A stretch of 24,829 nucleotides of DNA from JBMYQA01 sp049600855 (GCA_049600855.1 JBMYQA010000064.1:1-24829), one strand, 5' to 3'; counted from the first letter of the stretch, positions 14,924-22,508 are shown. Notes: a model not told the origin generated them from the sequence alone. A program made the numbers and translations.

Positions 14924-15175
14924 TTATTCGTTGCTCAGATTTAAGATATCATGGACTTTGTGTATTGATAATCCTGTAAGTTGGGCAATAGCATCTAAAG
15001 AATGTCCTTGCTGATACATATTCAAAACAATTTCTGTATAGCCAGTTTCAAGTCCTTCCTCAAACGCTGTATCTAATGCATTTTTTAAGTCACGATAATA
15101 TTTCAAACTATCCTCATAAGATCGTACTTGTTCAGGTGTGAACTTGGCGATTTCGGCAACTTCAAACAACTGCAT
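14924..15175 (-). CDS. Orphan C-terminal part of an Rpn/PDDEXK-type protein
   Basis: An 83-residue protein that matches the C-terminal end of Rpn-family recombination-promoting nucleases / putative transposases. The F-E-V-A-E-I-A-K-F-T-P-E-Q segment (4-16), Y-E-D-S-L-K-Y-Y-R-D-L-K-N (20-32), T-A-F-E-E-G-L-E-T-G (36-45) and the terminal helix-turn-helix-like G-H-S-L-D-A-I-A-Q-L-T-G-L-S (57-70) are typical. The ~200-residue N-terminal nuclease domain with its catalytic motifs is absent. The start abuts the manC stop with a 15-base gap, so the gene is probably co-transcribed with manC. It may be a relic left by deletion, or a standalone small protein comparable to RpnS, the product of an internal start in some rpn genes. 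An intact start and no stops favour retention. Confidence 0.65.
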   Translation of the reverse strand: MQLFEVAEIAKFTPEQVRSYEDSLKYYRDLKNALDTAFEEGLETGYTEIVLNMYQQGHSLDAIAQLTGLSIHKVHDILNLSNE

Positions 15176-15190
15176 GGTATTTCTATGGTT

Positions 15191-16276
15191 CTAACAAAAC
15201 TTGTCTCCTTTTTTCTCTTTCACATCATTTACAAATTGCTTAATGCGTTGCTCTTGATCTTTTTGACAAATGACTAAAACATTACCTTTTTCAACGATAA
15301 TGTAATTATCCAATCCTTGCACAATGACTAAGCGATCATCAGGTGTTTTGACGATGCAGTTTTTGGTGTCGTAGGTGAGTACATTGCCATGCAACACATT
15401 CTGGTCTTCATTTTTTTCGGAAAGGGTAAAGAGCGATTTCCAAGTCCCCAAGTCTGACCATCCAAAATCGCAAGGGAATACGTAGACATCATGTGCTTTT
15501 TCCATAATGCCGTAATCTATCGAAATGTTGCGGCATTGGAAATAAGCCGTTTTAATCACTTCCTCTTCCTTTTCTGTATAATAACTATTCGAGATTTCGG
15601 CGAAAGCTTCTCCAATATCGGGTAGGTGTTCTTCAAAGTTTTGGATAATGGCGGATACATGCCAAATAAAAATCCCAGCATTCCACACATAATCACCACT
15701 TTCTAAAAAGCCTTTGGCAAACTCTAAATTGGGCTTTTCAGTAAATGTTTTCACTTTCAACAAATGATGCAAATTTTCGCCTTCCATGTGTTGAATGTAG
15801 CCATATCCCGTATCTGGACGGCTTGGCTTAATCCCAAGTGTGACTAATACGTGTTTTTCTTGGGCGGTAACGGCTAATGCTTTTGTGGCAATTCGTACAA
15901 ACTCTTCTTCTTTAGTAATGATGTGATCCGCAGGTGCGACTAATAAGTTGGCATTCGGATTTTTAGCGGCAATTTTATAGGCGGCATAGGCGATGCAGGG
16001 AGCTGTATTGCGCATCACAGGCTCCAATAAAATTTGCTCGTCCTGCATAAATGGGAGCTGTTCCGTCACAAGATCGTAATAATCTTGATGGGTAACTACA
16101 TATATATTTTCTTGGGGGCAAACTGATTCAAATCGATCTACGGTTTGCTGAATCAGTGTTTTGCCTGTTCCTAAGATGTCTTGGAATTGTTTGGGATGGT
16201 TTGTTCGACTAAAGGGCCAGAATCGACTACCTATACCGCCCGCCATAATGATTACATAGTTATTTGTGTTGTCCAT
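15191..16276 (-). CDS. manC: Mannose-1-phosphate guanylyltransferase
   Basis: Makes GDP-mannose from mannose-1-phosphate and GTP, the donor for mannose, fucose and related residues in surface polysaccharides and glycoproteins. The 361-residue protein is the short, single-domain form without a fused phosphomannose isomerase. The nucleotide-binding signature G-G-I-G-S-R-F-W-P-F-S-R (13-24) with P-K-Q-F (28-31) lies at the N-terminus. The F-T-E-K-P-N sugar-binding motif, W-N-A-G-I-F-I-W and D-F-G-W-S-D-L-G-T-W follow in order. A good Bacteroidota-type promoter lies 35-63 bases upstream. The small Rpn-like fragment follows after 15 bases. No other polysaccharide genes are in the window, so the product it feeds cannot be named. 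Confidence 0.94.
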   Translation of the reverse strand: MDNTNNYVIIMAGGIGSRFWPFSRTNHPKQFQDILGTGKTLIQQTVDRFESVCPQENIYVVTHQDYYDLVTEQLPFMQDEQILLEPVMRNTAPCIAYAAYKIAAKNPNANLLVAPADHIITKEEEFVRIATKALAVTAQEKHVLVTLGIKPSRPDTGYGYIQHMEGENLHHLLKVKTFTEKPNLEFAKGFLESGDYVWNAGIFIWHVSAIIQNFEEHLPDIGEAFAEISNSYYTEKEEEVIKTAYFQCRNISIDYGIMEKAHDVYVFPCDFGWSDLGTWKSLFTLSEKNEDQNVLHGNVLTYDTKNCIVKTPDDRLVIVQGLDNYIIVEKGNVLVICQKDQEQRIKQFVNDVKEKKGDKFC

Positions 16277-16310
16277 AAGGATGCTTGATTACATTTCCGC
16301 AAAAGTTAAC

Positions 16311-16339
16311 CAAAAATAGGGGATTAAGTAATCAACAAA
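16311..16339 (-). promoter_or_regulatory. Bacteroidota-type promoter of manC
   Basis: On the minus strand TTTG (16339-16336), a 17-bp spacer and TATTTTTG (16318-16311) match the Bacteroidota sigma-ABfr consensus TTTG / TAnnTTTG exactly. A start site near 16304 would give a leader of about 28 bases to the manC ATG. Confidence 0.65.
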
Positions 16340-16499
16340 AAATAATCTTGAGTGGCACATATAATCACATCAATAGGGATGAGTTAATAAAAAGCGGCTG
16401 TAAGAAGTGATTGTGTGGAAAGTTAGCAAGATGATTATTCAGGATTGGCAGGTTTTATGCCTTGCCCACAGCTATGGAACGCTAAAAAATAGTGCTTCA

Positions 16500-17288
16500 T
16501 TAGCTTAACTCAATACCAAACGCACGCTGAAACGCTTCCTTTCTCGTTCGAGTGAGTTTGAGTTGTGTGCCATCTTGGAGAATGACCATGTAATCGCCTT
16601 TAAAATAAGGTTGAAGCTCTTGTATTCGATTCAAATTCACAATACTGGAACGATGAATTCTAAAAAATAATTTAGGATCGAGTTGGGTTTCTAAGGTATT
16701 CATGCTTTCGCGGATAACATGTTTTTCTGGCCCTACATGAATTTGAACGTACTGGTCTGCTGCCTCTACCCAATCAATATATGCAGTTTGAATAAAACGG
16801 ATTCTACCTTTTTCTTTGATTGGAATACGACTGAGGTATTGTCCTACAGACTTGCTATTTGCTTGTGCGTATTCAATTAAACCAGATAATTTTTCTCCAA
16901 TTTCATCGACTCCTTGCTGAAATATCTGAGCTTTAGCTTTGTGCAATGCGCGATAAAAGCGTTCATCATCAAATGGTTTTAACAAATAATCGAGGGCGTT
17001 GACATCAAAAGCCTGAAGTGCAAAAGAATCATAAGCTGTAGCAAAAATATAATAAGGTCTACAAAAGTGTTCTACTTGCTTAATTACCTGAAAGCCATCC
17101 ATTTCAGGCATTTGTATATCCAGAAAGACCAAGTCAGGCTTCAATTTTACAATTGCCTCTACAGCTTCATAACCATTGGCACATTCTGCTAAAATTGAGA
17201 TTGTTGCATCTCGCTCTAACAGATGCCTCACCACTTCGCGAGCGTAATGTTCATCATCTACAATAACTACTTTTACTAACTTACTCAT
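16500..17288 (-). CDS. LytTR-family response regulator
   Basis: A 262-residue response regulator of the LytR/AlgR class. The receiver domain (residues 5-120) has Asp11-Asp12, phosphoacceptor Asp57 in L-V-F-L-D-I-Q-M-P, and Lys104 in L-L-K-P-F. The C-terminal LytTR DNA-binding domain (about 150-258) contains I-D-W-V-E-A-A-D-Q-Y-V-Q and the diagnostic F-F-R-I-H-R-S-S-I-V-N-L-N-R-I. Its start overlaps the end of the upstream histidine kinase gene by 8 bases (17281-17288), so the two are translationally coupled and should act as a pair. LytTR proteins bind direct repeats in promoters. Nearby candidate repeats are discussed under the 18.5-kb region. Targets unknown. Confidence 0.94.
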   Translation of the reverse strand: MSKLVKVVIVDDEHYAREVVRHLLERDATISILAECANGYEAVEAIVKLKPDLVFLDIQMPEMDGFQVIKQVEHFCRPYYIFATAYDSFALQAFDVNALDYLLKPFDDERFYRALHKAKAQIFQQGVDEIGEKLSGLIEYAQANSKSVGQYLSRIPIKEKGRIRFIQTAYIDWVEAADQYVQIHVGPEKHVIRESMNTLETQLDPKLFFRIHRSSIVNLNRIQELQPYFKGDYMVILQDGTQLKLTRTRKEAFQRAFGIELS

Positions 17289-18351
17289 GATTGACAGGAA
17301 TGGAGATCAGTGCTTCTACACCTAAATGATGATTTTGAATTTGAAACTGTCCTTTTTCCCCATAAATGCGTTGAAGGCGATGTTGAATGTTCGATAAACC
17401 AATGCCTTCTATAATGGTGTAGGGCAGGGGAGGCCCATCGTTATAAACGCGAATGGTTAAGTGCTTGCCTTGAATTGTGGCACTTATTTTTAACACGTTA
17501 GCATCTAACTTTTTAGAAAATCCATGTTTGATGGCATTTTCAACTAGTGGCTGAAGAATAAGGTTGGGCACTTCCACCATTTTAGCGGCTTCATCCACTT
17601 CAAACTGAATCGTTAGGCGATTTTTAAAGCGGATTTGTTCTAAATTCAAATATTCCTGTAGAAAGGCCAACTCACTTTCCAGTTTTACCAGTTGTGTGTT
17701 GCTGCTTTGCAGCACTTTTCGCAATAAATCACTCAAAAGTGATAACATTTTTACCGCTGATTGCTTTTCGTCTAACCGTACTTTTGCGGCAATGGTATGC
17801 AGGGTATTAAATAGAAAATGAGGCTGTAATTGCATGCGTAAGGCTTGTAATTGAGAAGAACTCAGGTCTTTTTCTAATTGTACCGCTTTCAATTCCCGTT
17901 CACGAAAACGTTCATAGTACTCTACGGCATACGAAATTCCGATTATCGCCCAATAAATTAACCAACACCATTGAAAGATTTGGAAATAAAATGACAGGTA
18001 AAAACCTTTAAATACCGAATAGCTAAATGGCGTTTGATTGACCAGTAAGAAAATAGAAACATAACACACTAAGAAAATCAATATGCTAATAATGCTAAAC
18101 GGAAGGTGAAATAGTAAACCTATTTTCCAATTCGCCTTACTTACCCTGTATTTTCGACCAAGCTGAATAATCATGGGGGTTAGAACCAGCCAAATCGACC
18201 AAGCCAAAACTTGAATGAGGAGCAATCCCCAAAAGGAAGGTGATTTTTCCTCATAATCTAAGCGCAGGTAGAGTTGTATAGTCATTAACAAGGCTATAGT
18301 AGCCCATGCAATGGCAATGACACGCATTCCTATCGTTTTTTTGGTATCCAC
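17281..18351 (-). CDS. LytS/YehU-type sensor histidine kinase
   Basis: A 356-residue membrane sensor kinase of the LytS/YehU (HisKA_3-unlike, 'His_kinase') group. Four predicted membrane helices occupy residues about 9-29, 40-64, 77-105 and 118-145, with very short loops, so sensing is probably intramembrane. A short coiled segment (146-170) leads to the phosphoacceptor motif L-Q-P-H-F-L-F-N-T-L-H (175-185) with His178. The ATPase part has P-L-V-E-N-A-I-K-H-G (268-277, Asn272), N-D-G-P (304-307) and G-I-G-L-S-N-I (316-322). The downstream LytTR regulator overlaps it by 8 bases. The gene is divergent from the secreted-protein gene across 288 bases. Confidence 0.93.
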   Translation of the reverse strand: MDTKKTIGMRVIAIAWATIALLMTIQLYLRLDYEEKSPSFWGLLLIQVLAWSIWLVLTPMIIQLGRKYRVSKANWKIGLLFHLPFSIISILIFLVCYVSIFLLVNQTPFSYSVFKGFYLSFYFQIFQWCWLIYWAIIGISYAVEYYERFRERELKAVQLEKDLSSSQLQALRMQLQPHFLFNTLHTIAAKVRLDEKQSAVKMLSLLSDLLRKVLQSSNTQLVKLESELAFLQEYLNLEQIRFKNRLTIQFEVDEAAKMVEVPNLILQPLVENAIKHGFSKKLDANVLKISATIQGKHLTIRVYNDGPPLPYTIIEGIGLSNIQHRLQRIYGEKGQFQIQNHHLGVEALISIPVNHE

Positions 18352-18639
18352 AATGAATTATAAAATATGAAAAAAACGTGATTTAAGCATAAATCAGACA
18401 AGATTTACCTACTTCAAAACATTTTACTTTTTTTTAATCGTGAATGCAACTTTAAATAATTAATCCAGTTTAATAGGGTAGTACGATTTCGGTTATAAAT
18501 ATGTGCTAATAAAAAGTCCAATTTTTCAAAAAAGATAGGACTATTCCGGTGTAATATGTAACTTTTTGAATAGGGAAAACGGTTTAATAGATAACTAATT
18601 ACTAAGTTTACTTTTCATACTGTTTAATTGTATAAAGTG
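18352..18639. other. Divergent promoter region with repeated GTTTAAT boxes
   Basis: 288 bases of AT-rich DNA between the LytS-like kinase (minus) and the secreted protein (plus). It holds three similar boxes, GTTTAATAG at 18468-18476 and 18582-18590 and GTTTAATTG at 18622-18630, and an AGTCC/GGACT inverted pair with an AT-rich centre near 18515-18545. No promoter box was clear enough to mark on either strand. Confidence 0.4.
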
Positions 18640-19947
18640 ATGTTACAATTTTATGTCGGTAAGTATGCCAGTTTTTGCATAATTGCTTTAATTGGTTTCT
18701 TTACAATTTCTTCGAGCACAATCTACGGGCAATGTACAACAGGCTGTACAACAACCATCTCATCTAATGATGCAGGCACATACACCATTGATGGAAATGC
18801 AAATAAACTCTGTATTACAGGGGGCACATTTACAGGTACACTTACCTTGATGAATGGCGCAGATTTATGCATTGCTACTGGTGTTACGTTTACACCTGCA
18901 AATTTTACAATCAATAATAATCAAACCACTGTTACCAATTATGGTAACTTTGATTACACTCCTCCTTCATCCCCATATGAAGTTTCGGGTTCTTTCATTA
19001 ATCGGGGTGATTTTATCATCAGAGGAGCGGTTCGAATTACGGGCAGTGGGAGTATCGATACACAAGGGTCTTCTTTTGAAATTACAGGTAGTCTTGATGT
19101 TCAAAATGATTTAGATATTGTTGGCGATGCAACGGTTGGTGGGGCGATGTCAATCACTGGCGGAGGAACGGTAACCCTACAAGATGGGGTGTTAGATGTT
19201 GGAGGTAGTTTTTCAAATCAGGGAACGGTTACCGCATCAGGAGCATCAACCTGTGGACAAATTAATGTATCAGGAGCAAGCCAAAATCTTGGAAACTATG
19301 GTGCAGATAATAGTTTTATTGATATCTGTGACAGTAGTGGAACAGATGATGGTTTTGATGTTAATTTTGGAACAGTAGGCGGAAATGTAACCACCTGTAC
19401 CTGTGCAGGAACTTTACCAGTCGAATTCATATTTTTCCGTGGAGAATTATTAGATGATGTTTCAGTACTTCGCTGGGCCACTGCGATAGAAAAAAATAGT
19501 GATAGTTTTATCATTGAGCGCAGTTTTGATCTGGATGAATTTGAAGCAATTGGTTTTGTTAAGGCGCAAGGCAATTCGAATGTGTATCAAGATTATTCTT
19601 TCATCGATGCGGAAGGAAATACGCAAACCACCTATTACCGCTTAAAGCAATTAGACATTGATGGAACTTTTACCTACTCAAAAGTGATTAGTATTAGTCC
19701 AACTTACGCTCCTCCATCACCTCAGTTTTATTATGCACCGAGCCAACAACTTCTTCACATCAACCTGCCGAGCTCGCATAAAGATGAAATGTACGTATAC
19801 ATTCTGCAAGCAGATGGTACCCTACTCAGCGAATCCAAAATTGAAGCAAATACGGAGCTTTCAGTTGAAAAACTTGGAATAGGCATGCATATTGTTCGCT
19901 ATCAGTTCGGTAACTATCAAGGTAGTTGGCGTTTTCTCAAACAATAA
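18640..19947 (+). CDS. T9SS-type secreted surface protein
   Basis: A 435-residue exported protein of unknown role. The start is set at ATG 18640. A signal peptide (hydrophobic core about 8-24, cleavage after Gly29 or nearby) is followed by Thr/Ser/Gly/Asn-rich sequence (30-260) with repeated short I-T-G-x-x / V-G-G-S / N-x-G motifs that suggest a beta-helix or adhesin-like fold. At about 262-350 is a domain seen in many Bacteroidota secreted proteins: L-P-V-E-F, L-R-W-A-T-A-x-E-x-N-S-D-S-F-I-I-E-R-S, and Y-Y-R-L-K-Q-L-D-I-D-G. The last ~75 residues (L-G-I-G-M-H-I-V-R-Y to the terminal W-R-F-L-K-Q) resemble the type A T9SS sorting domain, so it should reach the cell surface or medium. A nucleoside-deoxyribosyltransferase-like gene follows after 9 bases. 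Confidence 0.82.
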   Translation: MLQFYVGKYASFCIIALIGFFTISSSTIYGQCTTGCTTTISSNDAGTYTIDGNANKLCITGGTFTGTLTLMNGADLCIATGVTFTPANFTINNNQTTVTNYGNFDYTPPSSPYEVSGSFINRGDFIIRGAVRITGSGSIDTQGSSFEITGSLDVQNDLDIVGDATVGGAMSITGGGTVTLQDGVLDVGGSFSNQGTVTASGASTCGQINVSGASQNLGNYGADNSFIDICDSSGTDDGFDVNFGTVGGNVTTCTCAGTLPVEFIFFRGELLDDVSVLRWATAIEKNSDSFIIERSFDLDEFEAIGFVKAQGNSNVYQDYSFIDAEGNTQTTYYRLKQLDIDGTFTYSKVISISPTYAPPSPQFYYAPSQQLLHINLPSSHKDEMYVYILQADGTLLSESKIEANTELSVEKLGIGMHIVRYQFGNYQGSWRFLKQ

Positions 19948-19956
19948 AATCATGCT

Positions 19957-20421
19957 ATGGCCATACAAATTTATGCGCCCCATTCTTACGAAGACCTTCG
20001 GGGTATTCCGAAAGTTTTTTTAGCGGGTAGTATTGATAATGGACAGGCGGAAGATTGGCAAACATGGTTGTTTGAACAATTAACCGACATAAAAGTTGTA
20101 TTACTTAATCCAAGGCGGCCAGATTGGGATAGCCAATTAGAATGTGATCGAAACAATCCCCAATTCAGAGAGCAAGTGGAGTGGGAGCTGAATGGCTTGC
20201 ATGCCGCAGATTTTATTGCGATGTATTTTGCCCCAAACTCTAAAGCGCCTATTAGTCTTTTGGAAATGGGATTATTTGCGCAATCTAAAAAAATGATAGT
20301 TTGTTGTCCAAAAGGCTATTGGCGTAAAGGAAATGTAGATATTGTTTGTGAGCGCTATCACATCAAACAAGTAGAGACCATCGAAGAATTGTTAAAAGAA
20401 ATTCAGTTGATTGCGGGATAA
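19957..20421 (+). CDS. Nucleoside 2-deoxyribosyltransferase-like protein
   Basis: A 154-residue cytoplasmic protein of the Nuc_deoxyrib_tr_2-like family, Rossmann-type proteins related to enzymes that exchange bases between deoxynucleosides. Family hallmarks are V-F-L-A-G-S-I (20-26) with A-x-x-W (31-34), N-P-R-R-P-D-W-D (51-58), Q-V-E-W-E-L (73-78), A-D-F-I-A-M-Y-F (84-91) and P-I-S-L-L-E-M-G-L (98-106). Glu103 sits at the position of the catalytic nucleophile. Activity on real nucleosides has not been shown for much of this subfamily. The start is the ATG at 19957; a nearby ATG at 19952 is out of frame. It begins 9 bases after the secreted-protein gene and may be co-transcribed, although the two products work in different compartments. 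Confidence 0.78.
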   Translation: MAIQIYAPHSYEDLRGIPKVFLAGSIDNGQAEDWQTWLFEQLTDIKVVLLNPRRPDWDSQLECDRNNPQFREQVEWELNGLHAADFIAMYFAPNSKAPISLLEMGLFAQSKKMIVCCPKGYWRKGNVDIVCERYHIKQVETIEELLKEIQLIAG

Positions 20422-20722
20422 TCAACGTATTTATTGATTTTTTCTAGTGAATTTGAATAATGAATAAACGATTTTACCGTTTCATTTTATGAAATCGTAG
20501 GAGTACTTTTTTAAGGAGCAGTGAGCTATTTTTAGGAGCCTTTAAATCTGGTTTACGTTTATTAAGCTGCTACTCAAGAAATTAATTGATAAATCACTTT
20601 TTTAATTGATTGAATTTTCACAAGTTTGACAGTAAAATGTAATTTCCGCAATAAGTCTAAAATTTAATCTTTTGAGTTTGTGGGAAATTTAATATTTTTA
20701 GGATAAAATCATCCTTAAATCT
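20422..20722. other. AT-rich non-coding region upstream of siaB
   Basis: 301 bases without a gene. It is very AT-rich and has a small TTTCAT/ATGAAA hairpin near 20480-20496. The promoter candidate at 20671-20700 is listed separately. No terminator for the upstream gene was recognised. Confidence 0.5.
20671..20700 (+). promoter_or_regulatory. Possible promoter of the SiaB-like gene
   Basis: TTTG (20671-20674), an 18-bp spacer and TATTTTTA (20693-20700) match the Bacteroidota TTTG / TAnnTTTG pattern at all but the last base. A start near 20707 would give a leader of about 15 bases. Confidence 0.45.
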
Positions 20723-21301
20723 ATGAAGGAATCGAAGTTACTTTACCCTGAAATTCGAGATTTTTTTAGCGTTCATCGCTTAAAAAGGGATTTGAAATAC
20801 AATAATATTTACATGTCTTTCAGTGGTGTGTTTTCGCAGGATATCCTGACCTTGATAGGTTTGAGCCTGAGGAGAATACCCAATAGTGGTATTGTAAGTA
20901 GACGTCTGTTTGCCTTGGTGATTGAGATGACTCAAAACATTTATCACTACTCCAATCGCAAGGTATACTCTGAGAAAGACAAACGTTACATCGGCACAGG
21001 AACCATTGCTATTGGAGAAGATGGTGATCATCATGTGATTTCTTCAGGCAACTTTATGGATACAAGTAAGACGGAAAGGCTTATTAAGCGCAGTAGCTAT
21101 ATTAATTCTCTTGATGAGAAAGAATTAAAAGAATATTATTTAGCTCAACGTAAAATCAAACGTGATGATGGTATGCCTGGTGCAAACTTAGGTTTGATTG
21201 ATATGAGAAGAAAGTCTAAAAATTTATTGGGTATCCATATTGAAAAAGTTGATGAAAAAGATTCTTTCTTTATCTTGTCAATTAGAATTAAGAAAGGATA
21301 A
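20723..21301 (+). CDS. siaB: SiaB-family protein kinase
   Basis: A 192-residue cytoplasmic protein of the SiaB (DUF6272) family, GHKL-fold kinases that in Pseudomonas aeruginosa phosphorylate SiaC on a threonine. Visible ATP-site features are the N-box-like E-M-T-Q-N-I-Y-H-Y-S (68-77; Glu68, Gln71, Asn72), S-S-G-N-F-M (107-112), and the glycine-containing lid and loop D-G-M-P-G-A-N-L-G-L-I-D-M-R-R-K-S (149-165). Length is normal for the family. It is followed by a decayed and then an intact SiaC-type gene, which supports a kinase-substrate pair. The SiaA phosphatase and SiaD diguanylate cyclase genes of the Pseudomonas operon are not in this window. The AT-rich promoter candidate at 20671-20700 would serve it. 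The symbol is by family, not proven orthology. Confidence 0.8.
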   Translation: MKESKLLYPEIRDFFSVHRLKRDLKYNNIYMSFSGVFSQDILTLIGLSLRRIPNSGIVSRRLFALVIEMTQNIYHYSNRKVYSEKDKRYIGTGTIAIGEDGDHHVISSGNFMDTSKTERLIKRSSYINSLDEKELKEYYLAQRKIKRDDGMPGANLGLIDMRRKSKNLLGIHIEKVDEKDSFFILSIRIKKG

Positions 21302-21423
21302 GAAAAATTCATCAAGAATTGGAACAATAATTACATCAGACGGATGTTTTTGTGATAGAATTGTATATTTTTAGCAATTCAAGTCAATGGATTGACATTG
21401 AAGTTGATAGATGAACTGGAATC

Positions 21424-21819
21424 ATGGAAAATCTCTATATTAAAGGTTCAAATGATATTCCAACCATAATCTTTAATGCCTAAACAGGTAATTTAGAAAT
21501 CTCAGGGTATTCTTATCATGAGTATACAACAGAACTCTATCAACCCATTTTTGATTGGCTTGAAGTGTATTTGAAATAATGTAGTGAAGATATTAGTCAA
21601 TTAGGACGACAAATTCAGATGAACGTTAACATGACGTATTTTAATACAAGTTCATCGAAGTGTTTTTTGGAAATTTTGACGATGCTCGAAGATGATTAGG
21701 AAGAGCAAGTAGAAAAATCCCCTAAATTGGCAGGTAAAAAAATTGTAATTGTAAATTGGAGTTCTGAAGATAATGATGATTTAGCAGCTCCATTGGTAAT
21801 ATACATGAACAATCTGTAA
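21424..21819 (+). pseudogene. Decayed duplicate of the SiaC-type gene
   Basis: An apparent copy of the downstream intact gene. From ATG 21424 the translation aligns codon for codon with it for about 118 codons without a gap, roughly two-thirds identical by eye. In-frame stops interrupt it at codons 20 (TAA 21481), 52 (TAA 21577) and 92 (TAG 21697), each where the intact protein has Glu or Gln. The T-Y-F-N-T-S-S-S motif around the presumed phospho-threonine is preserved. After codon 119 the similarity fades and the frame ends at TAA 21817. In the +2 frame a different open stretch (21780-21902) reads like protein for 40 residues, without a recognised family. No functional product is expected unless the stops are read through. 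Confidence 0.82.
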
Positions 21820-21936
21820 AGCGATTTTCTACAATTAAATTGATAGAAAAGTTTCAGAAAGTTCATCCTAAGGTTTTAGTAGATATTATGTGGCATAATT
21901 AAATCAATTTTGTCACTCAACTATAAACTATTTTAC

Positions 21937-21960
21937 CAATTAGTTTATTCAAACTAATTG
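21937..21960. promoter_or_regulatory. Perfect 10-bp inverted repeat before siaC
   Basis: CAATTAGTTT (21937-21946) and AAACTAATTG (21951-21960) are separated by ATTC. The repeat lies 41 bases upstream of the intact siaC start. It may be an operator or an mRNA hairpin. It is AT-only apart from single C and G positions and lacks a following T-run. Confidence 0.55.
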
Positions 21961-22001
21961 AACTGAAGATTTTTCGTTGAAAATTAAGAATAGGATAGCA
22001 C

Positions 22002-22439
22002 ATGGAGAACTTCCACATCAAAGGTTCGACTTATATTCCAAACATAGACTTTAATGCTGAAACAGGTATTTTAGAAATTGCGGGTGAGTCTTACCATGAG
22101 TACACAACAGAGTTCTATCAACCGGTTTTTGATTGGCTTGAAGCTTACTTAAAAGAATGTGGCAAAGATGCCAATGAACCTGGTCGTGAGATTCAGATGA
22201 ACTTTAAAATGACTTATTTCAATACAAGTTCATCAAGACGTTTTATCGAAATTTTAACAATGCTTGAAGATTACCAAAAAGAACAAGCAGCCAAAGATCC
22301 TGCATCAGCAGAAAAAGACTTTGTCATTGTTAATTGGTACTACGAAGAAAATGACGTTGATATGCACGAAAGTGGTGAAGAGTATGAAGAGGATGTTGAC
22401 CTTACGTTTAAGTTGATTTCTACTCCCGCTACAGTTTAA
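22002..22439 (+). CDS. siaC: SiaC-family regulatory phosphoprotein (DUF1987)
   Basis: A 145-residue cytoplasmic protein of the DUF1987/SiaC family. In P. aeruginosa the unphosphorylated form binds and activates the diguanylate cyclase SiaD, while phosphorylation by SiaB turns this off. Family features are the start I-x-G-S-x-Y-I-P-x-I-D-F (6-17), G-E-S-Y-H-E-Y-T (28-35), F-x-Q-P-V-F-D-W-L (38-46), and the conserved F-N-T-S-S-S (73-78), where Thr75 is the likely phosphoacceptor by position. V-I-V-N-W-Y-Y-E (108-115) and an acidic M-H-E-S-G-E-E-Y-E-E-D (121-131) follow. A strong terminator ends the unit. With no GGDEF gene nearby, its effector may be encoded elsewhere or may be of a different type. 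The symbol is by family. Confidence 0.87.
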   Translation: MENFHIKGSTYIPNIDFNAETGILEIAGESYHEYTTEFYQPVFDWLEAYLKECGKDANEPGREIQMNFKMTYFNTSSSRRFIEILTMLEDYQKEQAAKDPASAEKDFVIVNWYYEENDVDMHESGEEYEEDVDLTFKLISTPATV

Positions 22440-22468
22440 AAATTAATTGCTATTCTATAAAGATATTG

Positions 22469-22508
22469 GGCAAATGATCTTGTTAAACAAGTATCATTTG
22501 CCTTTTTT
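22469..22508 (+). terminator. Intrinsic terminator after siaC
   Basis: GGCAAATGAT (22469-22478) pairs with ATCATTTGCC (22493-22502), with an inner TTGTT/AACAA helix, followed by TTTTTT (22503-22508). It lies 29 bases after the siaC stop and just before the convergent sbcC end. Confidence 0.92.

Noticed and set aside
16285..16335. TTGATTAC / GTAATCAA inverted repeat as a manC leader element
   Set aside because: The 8-bp arms are 35 bases apart and overlap the promoter boxes; a chance pairing in AT-rich DNA is as likely.
18628..18639. TTG start for the secreted protein
   Set aside because: The ATG at 18640 directly precedes the signal peptide and needs no rare start codon.
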